From Zasmidium citrigriseum (Eukaryota; Ascomycota; Dothideomycetes; Mycosphaerellales; Mycosphaerellaceae), in assembly GCA_002786025.1 (NCBI GenBank), contig NHNW01000039.1:124001-188000 (forward strand): 64,000 bases of DNA, in the 5' to 3' direction. The first letter of the stretch is position 1, and the number at the start of each line of letters is the position of its first letter. The notes beneath the pieces are model-generated. The model had not been told where the DNA came from. It was given only the letters and a program-made list of their open reading frames with translations, and made no database searches. A program made the translations under genes and the position numbers. This document shows positions 55,670-64,000 of the stretch, piece after piece.

Positions 55670-58212
55670 ATGTCTTTTGGCATAGGCTGCAGCGATATTC
55701 TCGCAGGAATCAGAATCGCTGTCAAACTGTACGACTATGGTTTCGCGGAAGAGAATAGAGCAGGTACGTGTATACGATCCATGAGTTGGTCTGCTTCACT
55801 GCTGATGATTCGATAGACGTGCGATACAGGAACTTCAGGAACGAATTGCTCAACTTTCGTCTGTTACTTGAACGACTTGATGAGGCCTTACAAAGCGCTC
55901 AAACCAGGTTTGAGAAACGCGGACCAACTCTAGGCCAACGCCGTCCGTACGGACCACTATCTGAGGCAGATTTCGAGGCCGAACGGATCACCATCATTGG
56001 CAACTTCGTCAACACACTAGAAGAATGCGAAGCGCTCCTCGAACACAACAAACACCTGAGGGAGCGAAGTTCGAACGTGCTTGAGAATCTGCAGTTCAAC
56101 CTCTCGCAGCAGGAGGTGCGTGTCGATCATTTGAGACATCGCTTGAACTTCCATTCTCAGAAGATCCGCCTTGTCATTGATCGCTTGTCGATCAATCTCC
56201 TTACAGATCTCGACGCCAAGGTGGACGATATCTTGGCCATCTCGGAACAGAATCTACAAGTCTCAAATGAGATTAAGCTCGAGCTGCAGAAATTCAGGAC
56301 TTCATGGCTGGGCTACATCTCTGGAAATGGCGTGCCCACGGAGTCAGCGTCAGACGGGTCGCATGCCGTGAGCTCGACTATTGCACAGAGGTTCCTGGAC
56401 AATGTGCGAGAGAACGCGCCGACCGACCTTCGTGATGGCATACCCTTGCCCGAGGGCTTTGACGCTCTCCTCCTACACTTTGAACAGAGCTGCGAACCTG
56501 GTTCGGACCAGACTCCAGAGAAGTACCTCCTCTTCCTCAAATCACGATGGCTACTGGACTATTTGAAGCAAGGCACACAGTATAGGAGAGCGAGGCCCGG
56601 TTTCTACTACAGGCGTGCAATCAACCAGATTGAGCAGGCCATCTCAGAGCATCTGACACAGCCTGGAGAACTCATTGCGTACGATGAGAGCAGCTTGATG
56701 GAGCTCCCCGATGCATGCTTCCATATCTGGTCTCCAGAAACTCTCTGTCCAGTAATCGAATACAGCCAACCGCATCCTCTGATGGTGCGAGGAGACGAAG
56801 AACAAGTCGCTCGCATCGAACTCGCCACGCCCACTGCCGCAGAAGGAGATTCTGTTACTGTTTTCAAAAGTTCGGACACAAGCTTCCGTGTGGTACACGA
56901 GAGCAGCCCTGCGTCAACACAAGGCCGAATTGTGATCACTCCCCACAAAGTTCACATTCGCGAAGACAACTTCATACCTCGCTATGCGTTTCCAACATTG
57001 ACGAGTCCCTGTCTGGAGCTCGCCATCTTCTCTCGCAACGAAGAGGAGCTGTTCAAATTTGGCTCCCTGAACGATCTACACCAGTTCCAGACAGCTTTGA
57101 TGGGCTACGAAGTATCGCACGATCAGGGAGATGTACCAATTCGCTGTCAGCTGAAGTTCAAGAACAACAGCACTCTGTTCGATTGCAAAGGCCGCGTTCA
57201 ACTCTGGCAAGAACCTATCGGAGCAATGCCATCACAAGAAGCCAGTGAATCGAGCCGATCGCCGTCACTTCGAACTCCGACGTCCTTCTCTCACAGACCG
57301 AATTCTCGTCATGATAGCATGACGTCTTCGCTGCCTCCGACCAGCACCATTACCACGAACGCCGACGGCTGGGAGGCCGATTCTATCAAGCTGCCATCGA
57401 TTACGGTGTTCACACAAGTTGTCGAAAAGGATCGAACTCGCTTCGCAGCAGTTTCTATCCAGCTGCAGCCCGGAATGAACGTCGACCCGAAAGCGTGCAG
57501 TTGCGCGCGAGAAGGTTACAACAAGTGCGCGAACCTTGTCATCACCAGAAACAAGCAGCTTTTCCCAGTACACATCCTCAAGTCTGGGACAGACTCCCAA
57601 GGGAAGCCGAATCCTAATACGTTCGACATCTTTCCTTTGCGCACACCACGACATCCTGACTTCCAGAAGACAACGAGTACTCAACAGACTGAGTACATGC
57701 TGCTCAACTTCAAATCCCTGTCAGAGAAACAGCGCTTCCACAAAGAACTCAATTTGCGGTTCGAAGTGCGCGACAAGCAAATCGAGAACCAACGCGACTT
57801 CGAAAGGTGGATCCTGACTGCACAAGATCGACCTCAGGCACGGCAGAGAAATCTCTCCACAAGCCCCAGCCAGTTTCCGTCCTCGTTCGAGCGGACTCCA
57901 GGCTCTTTCTTCCCTCAGGCGCAAACCAGAAGTGGCAGTAACAGTAACAGGACATCGGGTGCACCAGTCAGCCCGAGACAAAGCACGATCGAGGACGAGA
58001 TCACGCCAGTGGTGTCACAAGCTATGAGCAGTAGCACAGCGGCCAGGCATCAATCTTTTAATAACGGCCAACCTTTCGGCCGCGATTCGAGGACCAACTC
58101 CACTGCAACGACCAGGCGTGGCACGTCTTTGTCAGAGGTTCACACTGAGATGAGTGCTCCGACTACAAGTCGCAGCTCGAGTAAGAAGCAGCCGTGGTGG
58201 AAGAAGCTATGA
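55670..58212 (+). CDS. Conserved fungal protein (829 aa), STAND N-terminal-like
   Basis: Exon 1 (55670-55763) starts at ATG with MSFGIGCSDILAGIRIAVKL and joins exon 2 (55817-58212) across a 53-nt intron, total 2490 nt. The first ~200 residues are a helical bundle resembling the N-terminal domain of fungal STAND/NACHT proteins, including FRNELLNFRLLLERLDEAL. No NACHT or P-loop follows. Residues ~210-700 form a beta-rich body with PH-like strands (RIVITPHKVHIRE, ELFKFGSLNDLHQF). A disordered Ser-rich tail (690-829) ends in basic-aromatic KKQPWWKKL. The open frame by itself begins inside the intron. Function unknown. Confidence 0.85.
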
Positions 58213-58637
58213 TTGACGACAACTATGACGACAGGAATGATTTCGGGTTTGTCTCCTGTATAACTTTGACTCATACCGCTCTGCGTAATCTTAGAGGGCT
58301 TTGTATTTGTAGATGGTGATCAAGGACGATACCCGTGCATAGAGGATGGACGGATGGGCGTCTGGAGATGGACGGGCAGGAGGATGGAGTGGAATCTACG
58401 AGAAATGAAGTCAAGTTTTTCCATACTTCACTTGTTCCACTGATGGTCAAGCAATCTCGAAGCAATACTTCTTATTCGACGAGGATGATCATGTGAAAAT
58501 GAGTGGCTCGGTTACCAGGTGAGGTGAGATAAAGTTTAAAGAGGCCCGTGCTAGCCGCTACCGCGTCTCCGAAAGTGAACGTGTCTGATGTCCAGGCACC
58601 ACGATACTCACCACTTTGCTTCACGACAACCAGCAAG
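58213..58637. other. Intergenic
   Basis: No gene is seen. The right end is the promoter and leader of the Yip1-family gene; a run of purines precedes the ATG. Confidence 0.4.
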
Positions 58638-59736
58638 ATGGCGAACCGACAGGGTTACGACGTCGTGGTCGATGTGGATGCTGAGGTTGGTGGATGATAC
58701 GGATAATGCGCGCATGGGATATGCTAACGAGCGATTCAGGGAGATCTCGGCCACACAGACCTCAACGACGACCTCGAATTCCACAACTCCAGTACGTCCG
58801 CCATACACTCAATACTCCTCAATGCGATCTAATGAATACATAGCATTCGACAACACCAACGCGCGCAACAAAATCCCCTCCGACTCCCAACAAGCCTCCT
58901 TCCTCAACCCCTCGCGCCAACCCTCCTCATCCTCGAAACGCTTCCTCTGGAGCATCTCCTTCTACCAACAATTCTTCGACGTCGACACCAACCAAATCCT
59001 CCACCGCTGCCGCAGCACCCTCTACCCGCGCCAGAACTTCCTCGATGTCATGGAAGGAAACCCTGACCTGTACGGGCCCTTCTGGATCGCAACAACCGTG
59101 GTCGTGATCCTCTTCTTGACAGGCACGATCAGTCAATATCTGGCGGAGAAGGGCAAGGGACACTTTGCGTATGACTTCCGGCTGTTGTCTGGCGCGGCGG
59201 GGCTGGTGTATGGATATTTGATTTTCGTGCCGCTGGGGCTTTGGGGTGTGTTGAAGTGGTTTGGGAGTGAGAGCGCGAATTTGTTGGAGTGTTGGAGTTT
59301 GTATGGGTATGCGAATTTGATTTGGATTCCGGTGGCTATTGTGAGCTGGAGTCCGTTGACGAGTGAGTTCGATCTGGGGACAAAGGTTTGAGGGTGATGT
59401 GTTGACCATGAATACAGTTCTCAACTACGCGTTCGTGGGCGTTGGATTCGCATTCTCGGCCGTGTTCCTGTTCAGAAATCTGTACGTGGAGGGCTTCATT
59501 ACAATACCGCCACACATACTGACTATGTTACTAGCTACCCAGTCGTCTCTGCCACTGATGCGAAGACCTCAAGAGTCCTCCTCATTGTGGTCATTGCTCT
59601 GCACGCAGGTCTCGCTATTGCGATCAAGATCTTGTTCTTTGCGCATGGCAGCCCAGCCTCGAAGGCTCCAAAGGCGCCCGAGGGCAAAGAAGGCGACGCT
59701 GCCCAGCTGGCGGCAAGAATGCTTTTGGGCATGTAA
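58638..59736 (+). CDS. Yip1-domain Golgi/ER membrane protein
   Basis: This is a 294-aa protein of the Yip1/YIPF family, which binds Rab GTPases and acts in ER-Golgi vesicle transport. Five exons (58638-58685, 58740-58791, 58844-59362, 59418-59481, 59535-59736) total 885 nt. Exons 1-3 encode an acidic cytosolic head. The Yip1 domain begins at SISFYQQFFDVDTNQIL and has the family motif DLYGPFWIATT, then five predicted membrane spans (about 140-285). The open frame alone misses the first 33 codons and the last span. Orthology is closest to the YIPF1/2 (yeast Yip5-like) branch, by motif order only. Confidence 0.9.
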
Positions 59737-60406
59737 TGATATGACCTCGAGTCCTTCACGATTCTAGAGCATGTACTTTACTAGTGATCAGCATAAGAAA
59801 GTGTTTGCCCGTAACACGTGCTGTATAGCAATCATGTGCTTCAGCTGACTTTTTTGTGCCCAATCAGGAGACACTTGCGCCGGCAATCGAAGGCTAGCAT
59901 TCGCATTCATGTGAGTCACTAATAAATTCGAGAATTAAAGGAGGCTATGCCGTGCAAGTGTCTGGTATAAGCAAGAAGGATTCACGTATTGTTCGTCGAG
60001 GCAGCCAAGAAGCTTTGTGGGCTTTGACCCTCCGTCATCGAGCCCCACCAAGGTCGATTTTCAAGTTGCCTATAACTTCCTTGACCTCCCTCCAAGTACG
60101 CCCACACCACAATTCGACAGCACCCATCTGCTGTCGCAACATCAACCCACCACCATCTAATACGTTTGTGCCGCTGCGCACACACCCGCCATACTGCCTC
60201 GCCGTGGTAGTATGAGAGCGCGAGCTTATTTCCTCAACCCCGATCCGCCTCCCGAGCTGCTCCAAGCAGGAGGCAAATCTCTGCACATCTGGCGCCCGCA
60301 CTGCACCAATAGCTGAACAAAATACCCGCCGGTCATTACTTGTGACACATCCGTACCGAAAACTTGTCTCAACAACCGACCTTTTCAGCCTAACAACGCC
60401 GTCAAG
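59737..60406. promoter_or_regulatory. Promoter and leader of eIF5B
   Basis: No gene is seen. A CACGTG motif lies at about 59815-59820. The 60 nt before the ATG are C/A-rich, as in highly expressed fungal translation genes. Confidence 0.4.
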
Positions 60407-63400
60407 ATGGCGCCAAAAGGAAAGAAGGGAAAGAAGGGCAACGACGACTGGGACGACGGTCTCGGTGAGAGCGCCGACCCTATCGCCCAGGCAGAGGCAG
60501 AGGCCAAGGCTGCTGACGCTGCCAAAGATGCCGAGGAGGAAGAGACGGCTGGTGGCGGCGGCCTGATGGCTGCGCTGAAGAAGAACAAGGAGAAGCGTAA
60601 GAAGAAGGGCAAGGCCGTCGACAACGACTTTGTGGATGGCGAGGACCCTAACGAGGATGGCGCTGGGACACCTGCTGAGCCTGCGGTCGACCTGGCTGCG
60701 AAGGCACCCGAGGAGGCCACCATGGACGACGAGGATGATATGTTCGGGCCAGCCAAAGGCAAGAAAGGTAAGGGAGGCAAGAGCGGACAGCAGCAGGCTA
60801 AGAAGGCTGCCGAGCCCGAGGCCGACGATGAAGATGGGGATGGAGCTGGTGGTATGAAGACCAAGGCTCAGAAGGAGAAAGAGAAGAAGGAGCGCGAGAA
60901 GCAGCGAAAGAAGGAGCAGGCTGCCGCGAAGAAGAAGACCGCTGCCCCAGCTCCAGCACCAAAGCAAGAAGAGGCCAAGCCTGAAGTCGCCGCAGCGCCC
61001 GCCGCTCCTGAGCCAGCAGGTGGCAAGAAGAAGAAGCTGAACCCAGCGCTCAAAGCCCTTCAAGAGCAGCAAGAGAGGCTCCGAGCGCAACAAGAAGAGG
61101 AGGCTCGGACCCGGGCTGAAGCGGCTGCCCGCGAGGAAGAGCAGCGCAGACTGGAAGAGGAAGAAGAGAAGAAGAAGGAAGAGCTCAAGGCTGCGAAGAA
61201 GGCCAAAGAAAAGGCGAAGATCGAGCAGCAGAAGCGTGAGGGTACCTACAAGACCGAGAAGCAACGCAAGGACGAGGCTCAACAAAAGCTTCGCCTGCAG
61301 CAGATGCTCGAGTCTGGTGTCAAGGTTGCCGGTATCGAGGGTGACACAGAGCCTAAGAAGCCGACCAAGAAAGACCAGCGCAAGAAGGACCCTCGCAAGG
61401 AAGCGGAAGAGCGCAAGGCTCAACAAGCTCGTGAAGAGGAAGAGGCCAGGAAGAAGCTGGAGGAAATGAAGTTGAAGGAGGAGCAAGAGAAGAAGGCTGC
61501 TGAGGAGGCAGAGAAAGCCAGATTGGAAGCCGAAGCCAAGAAGAAGGAAGAGGAAGACGACGACCTGGACGACTGGGAAGCCATGGCCGAGAAGGAAGAG
61601 AATGGCGTCAAGGACAGCTGGGATGCCGAGTCGGGCGACGAAGTCGTCAAGCCAGCGGTCAATGGCAAGCCAGTCCAGAACAGTGCAACCGGTTCGAAGG
61701 CCGAGATCAAGAAACCGAACGGCAAGGATGACGATGAATCCGAGGAAGACGACGATTCTGAAGATGATTCTGATTCTGAAGAAGAGCAGACTGCGGCCCA
61801 GAGGCAGGCCGCTCTGAAACGCCAGCAAGCCGCTGACAAGCGGAAGCGTGAGTTGGAAGAGGCGCGCGCCGCAGCGTCCAAGGACAACCTCCGCTCTCCT
61901 ATTTGCTGTATCCTCGGTCACGTCGATACTGGTAAGACGAAGCTTTTGGACAAGGTTCGACAAACCAACGTCCAAGAAGGAGAAGCTGGTGGTATCACGC
62001 AACAGATCGGTGCCACTTACTTCCCCGTGGAGGCTCTGCAGAAGAAGACTGCCGTCGTGAATCAGGACGGCGCTTTTGACTTCAAGGTCCCTGGTCTGTT
62101 GGTCATCGATACACCCGGTCACGAGTCTTTCACCAACCTTCGATCTCGTGGAAGCTCCCTCTGCAACATCGCCATCTTGGTGGTCGACATCATGCACGGT
62201 CTTGAGCCACAGACTTTGGAGTCCATGCGCTTGCTTCGTGACCGCAAGACTCCGTTCATCGTCGCGCTCAACAAGATCGATCGTCTCTACGGCTGGAAGC
62301 CCATTTCCAACAATGGTTTCCGTGATTCGCTGAACTTGCAAAAGTCAAGCGTCCAGTCCGAGTTCCGTGACAGACTGGAGAAGACAAAGCTGGCTTTCAG
62401 CGAGCAAGGTTTCAACGCCGAGCTGTTCTACGAGAATAAGTCCATGGCAAAATACGTCTCGCTTGTCCCAACTTCAGCGCACACGGGAGAGGGTATTCCC
62501 GACATGCTCAAGCTTCTTATCACCCTCACACAAGAGCGCATGACGAAGCAGCTCATGTACTTGTCTGAGGTCGAGTGTACTGTTCTGGAAGTCAAGGTCA
62601 TTGAGGGTCTTGGTACCACCATTGACGTTGTCCTCTCGAACGGTATTTTGAACGAAGGCGACAAGATTGTGCTGTGTGGTACCGAAGGGCCAATCACGAC
62701 CGACATTCGAGCGCTGCTTACCCCCGCCGAGATGAAGGAACTCCGGGTCAAGTCGCAGTACGTCCACAACAAGACTGTCAAAGCTGCTCTTGGTGTCAAG
62801 ATTGCTGCCAACGGTCTCGACAATGCTATTGCCGGATCTCGCCTGCTTGTCGTCAAGGACAAGGATGACGAGGACGAGATTGAAGAGCTCGAGGAAGACG
62901 TCATGGGCGATCTTGAGAACCTCATGTCCAAGATCTCGAAATCTGGTCGTGGTGTCACAGTCCAGGCATCAACCCTTGGTTCTCTCGAGGCTCTCCTTGA
63001 GTTCTTGCGTGTCAGCAAGATCCCAGTCGCCAACATCTCCATCGGTCCTGTCCACAAGCGTGATGTCATCACTGCTTCTACGATGTTGGAGAAGGCTAAG
63101 GAGTACGCTGTCATGCTGTGCTTCGATGTCAAGGTCGACAAGGATGCACAGGAAATGGCAGACCAAATGGGTGTCAAGATCTTCACCGCGGAGATTATCT
63201 ACCACCTGTTCGACGACTTTACAAAGCATATGAAGCAGCTCAACGAGCAGAAGAAGGAAGAGAGCAAAATGCTTGCTGTCTTCCCTTGCGTGCTTCGCCC
63301 GGTCGCCGTCTTCAACAAGAAGGACCCCATCGTCGTCGGTGTCGATGTCATTGAAGGCAATCTCCGACTCAATACACCCATCGCGGCCGTCAAGCAGAAC

Positions 63401-63688
63401 ACGGTCACAGGAGCGAAGGAAGTGTTCACTCTCGGCCGTGTCACTGGTATCGAGCGAGACCACAAGCAACTGCCTATTTGCAAGAAGGGTCAGCCTTCGG
63501 TTGCTGTCAAGATCGAAGGCTCCAACCAGCCTGGGTACGGACGTCAACTCGAAGAAAAGGACACGCTGTACTCGCACATCAGCCGTGCTTCCATTGATAC
63601 TCTGAAGGAGTTCTACCGTGATGAAGTGGAGAAGGACGAGTGGACTTTGATTGCCAAGCATCTCAAGCCGCTGTTTGACATCAACTGA
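60407..63688 (+). CDS. FUN12: Translation initiation factor eIF5B
   Basis: This is the ribosome-dependent GTPase that joins the 60S subunit at start-codon recognition. It is 1093 aa, intronless and cytosolic. The N-terminal ~480 residues are a Lys/Glu/Ala-rich disordered region. The GTPase core has G1 GHVDTGKT at 504-511, G3 DTPGHE and G4 NKIDR. Domain II and the C-terminal IF2-type domains III/IV follow ([36 protein letters not shown]), and the sequence ends ...HLKPLFDIN. Length matches yeast and Aspergillus orthologues. A 768-codon frame on the opposite strand is a leucine-rich shadow of the AAG/GAG codons. Confidence 0.97.
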   Translation: MAPKGKKGKKGNDDWDDGLGESADPIAQAEAEAKAADAAKDAEEEETAGGGGLMAALKKNKEKRKKKGKAVDNDFVDGEDPNEDGAGTPAEPAVDLAAKAPEEATMDDEDDMFGPAKGKKGKGGKSGQQQAKKAAEPEADDEDGDGAGGMKTKAQKEKEKKEREKQRKKEQAAAKKKTAAPAPAPKQEEAKPEVAAAPAAPEPAGGKKKKLNPALKALQEQQERLRAQQEEEARTRAEAAAREEEQRRLEEEEEKKKEELKAAKKAKEKAKIEQQKREGTYKTEKQRKDEAQQKLRLQQMLESGVKVAGIEGDTEPKKPTKKDQRKKDPRKEAEERKAQQAREEEEARKKLEEMKLKEEQEKKAAEEAEKARLEAEAKKKEEEDDDLDDWEAMAEKEENGVKDSWDAESGDEVVKPAVNGKPVQNSATGSKAEIKKPNGKDDDESEEDDDSEDDSDSEEEQTAAQRQAALKRQQAADKRKRELEEARAAASKDNLRSPICCILGHVDTGKTKLLDKVRQTNVQEGEAGGITQQIGATYFPVEALQKKTAVVNQDGAFDFKVPGLLVIDTPGHESFTNLRSRGSSLCNIAILVVDIMHGLEPQTLESMRLLRDRKTPFIVALNKIDRLYGWKPISNNGFRDSLNLQKSSVQSEFRDRLEKTKLAFSEQGFNAELFYENKSMAKYVSLVPTSAHTGEGIPDMLKLLITLTQERMTKQLMYLSEVECTVLEVKVIEGLGTTIDVVLSNGILNEGDKIVLCGTEGPITTDIRALLTPAEMKELRVKSQYVHNKTVKAALGVKIAANGLDNAIAGSRLLVVKDKDDEDEIEELEEDVMGDLENLMSKISKSGRGVTVQASTLGSLEALLEFLRVSKIPVANISIGPVHKRDVITASTMLEKAKEYAVMLCFDVKVDKDAQEMADQMGVKIFTAEIIYHLFDDFTKHMKQLNEQKKEESKMLAVFPCVLRPVAVFNKKDPIVVGVDVIEGNLRLNTPIAAVKQNTVTGAKEVFTLGRVTGIERDHKQLPICKKGQPSVAVKIEGSNQPGYGRQLEEKDTLYSHISRASIDTLKEFYRDEVEKDEWTLIAKHLKPLFDIN

Positions 63689-64000
63689 GGCGGTTTTGAG
63701 AAGTTGTTGACTGTTTTGTGTAGTTAGGAGTTATTACGATACCGGTATACATATTGTCACCACTTCTGATGAACGAGCATGGATCTTCCACAGCCACCTT
63801 GCCTTGTGATGAGCGATTTAGTTCTACCGTTGCGCGATTTTAAACTTTCCGGGCTCCGGTCAGGAGTCACATAAAAGCCATCTGCATCCCCAATCTACGA
63901 CACCTCTTGCATTCTTGTCCTTTTCGCCCGACTGCATCTATCCTCACCGCATCGTCGTGCTGCAGGCCTGAGTGGAATACGCAATCCTAGTTTCGGCTTG
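63689..64000. other. 3' flank of eIF5B
   Basis: Contains the presumed 3' untranslated region and possibly the start of a next promoter. No frame of note. Confidence 0.4.

Noticed and set aside
60035..62341. 768-codon open frame on the minus strand opposite eIF5B
   Set aside because: Its leucine-rich content is the reverse complement of AAG/GAG codons in the Lys/Glu-rich eIF5B N-terminus; no motif or independent splice model.
1..64000. tRNA genes, transposons, CRISPR arrays
   Set aside because: No B-box GGTTCGANNCC in a tRNA context, no long terminal or inverted repeats and no transposase-like frame were seen by eye; CRISPR is not expected in a fungus.

Overview
This window is nuclear DNA of a filamentous ascomycete. 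Genes carry one to eight short GT-AG introns of about 44-105 nt with CTAAC/CTGAC-like branch sites. The protein set is typical of Pezizomycotina: a HET-NACHT-ankyrin receptor, cutinase, sedolisin, aspergillopepsin, Dal5-type transporter, DUF3433 membrane protein and eIF5B. The mix suggests a Dothideomycete, perhaps Mycosphaerellales, but I cannot place it to genus. I rebuilt spliced models by hand. Every multi-exon model given here sums to a multiple of three and joins conserved motifs across the junctions. Starts are at ATG; several longer open frames begin only at GTG or TTG and were trimmed.

Layout. 0.7-4.8 kb: DUF3433 membrane protein. 5.2-12 kb: a possible catabolic neighbourhood with a ThDP-dependent decarboxylase/synthase-like enzyme, a Dal5-type anion transporter containing an 8-nt microexon, a metallo-beta-lactamase-fold lactonase-like enzyme and a carboxymuconolactone-decarboxylase-family protein. 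12.2-16.1 kb, all minus strand: a Gvp36-like BAR protein, a secreted Yellow/MRJP-like protein and a secreted cutinase. 17-19.6 kb: LEU2 convergent with a LaeA-like methyltransferase. 20.5-26.3 kb: a HET-NACHT-ankyrin-ZZ receptor followed by a cytochrome P450. 26.5-35.1 kb: a Saf1-like F-box/RCC1 protein, an orphan 444-aa protein, a 938-aa secreted protein of unknown function and a 166-aa orphan. 35.8-38.6 kb: a sugar transporter with a GC-AG intron, convergent with a cyclase-family hydrolase. 39.6-42.3 kb: a conserved 901-aa fungal protein. 43.2-49.0 kb: two secreted acid proteases (S53 and A1) flanking a 2.45-kb gene-poor stretch. 49.7-52.4 kb: a 268-aa orphan and an HSL-type alpha/beta hydrolase. 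53.1-60 kb: a methionine-permease-like transporter, an 829-aa conserved protein and a Yip1-family protein. 60.4-63.7 kb: eIF5B (FUN12).

Themes. Five proteins have clear signal peptides (Yellow-like, cutinase, 938-aa orphan, sedolisin, pepsin), suggesting a saprotrophic or plant-associated lifestyle. The most striking sequence-level observations are the 8-nt coding microexon, an exact 99-nt ankyrin array in the NLR-like receptor, a possible extra interdomain disulfide in the pepsin, and synonymous-codon composition that flips between C/A-rich and G/T-rich blocks inside many genes. I found no tRNA, rRNA, transposon or CRISPR array.
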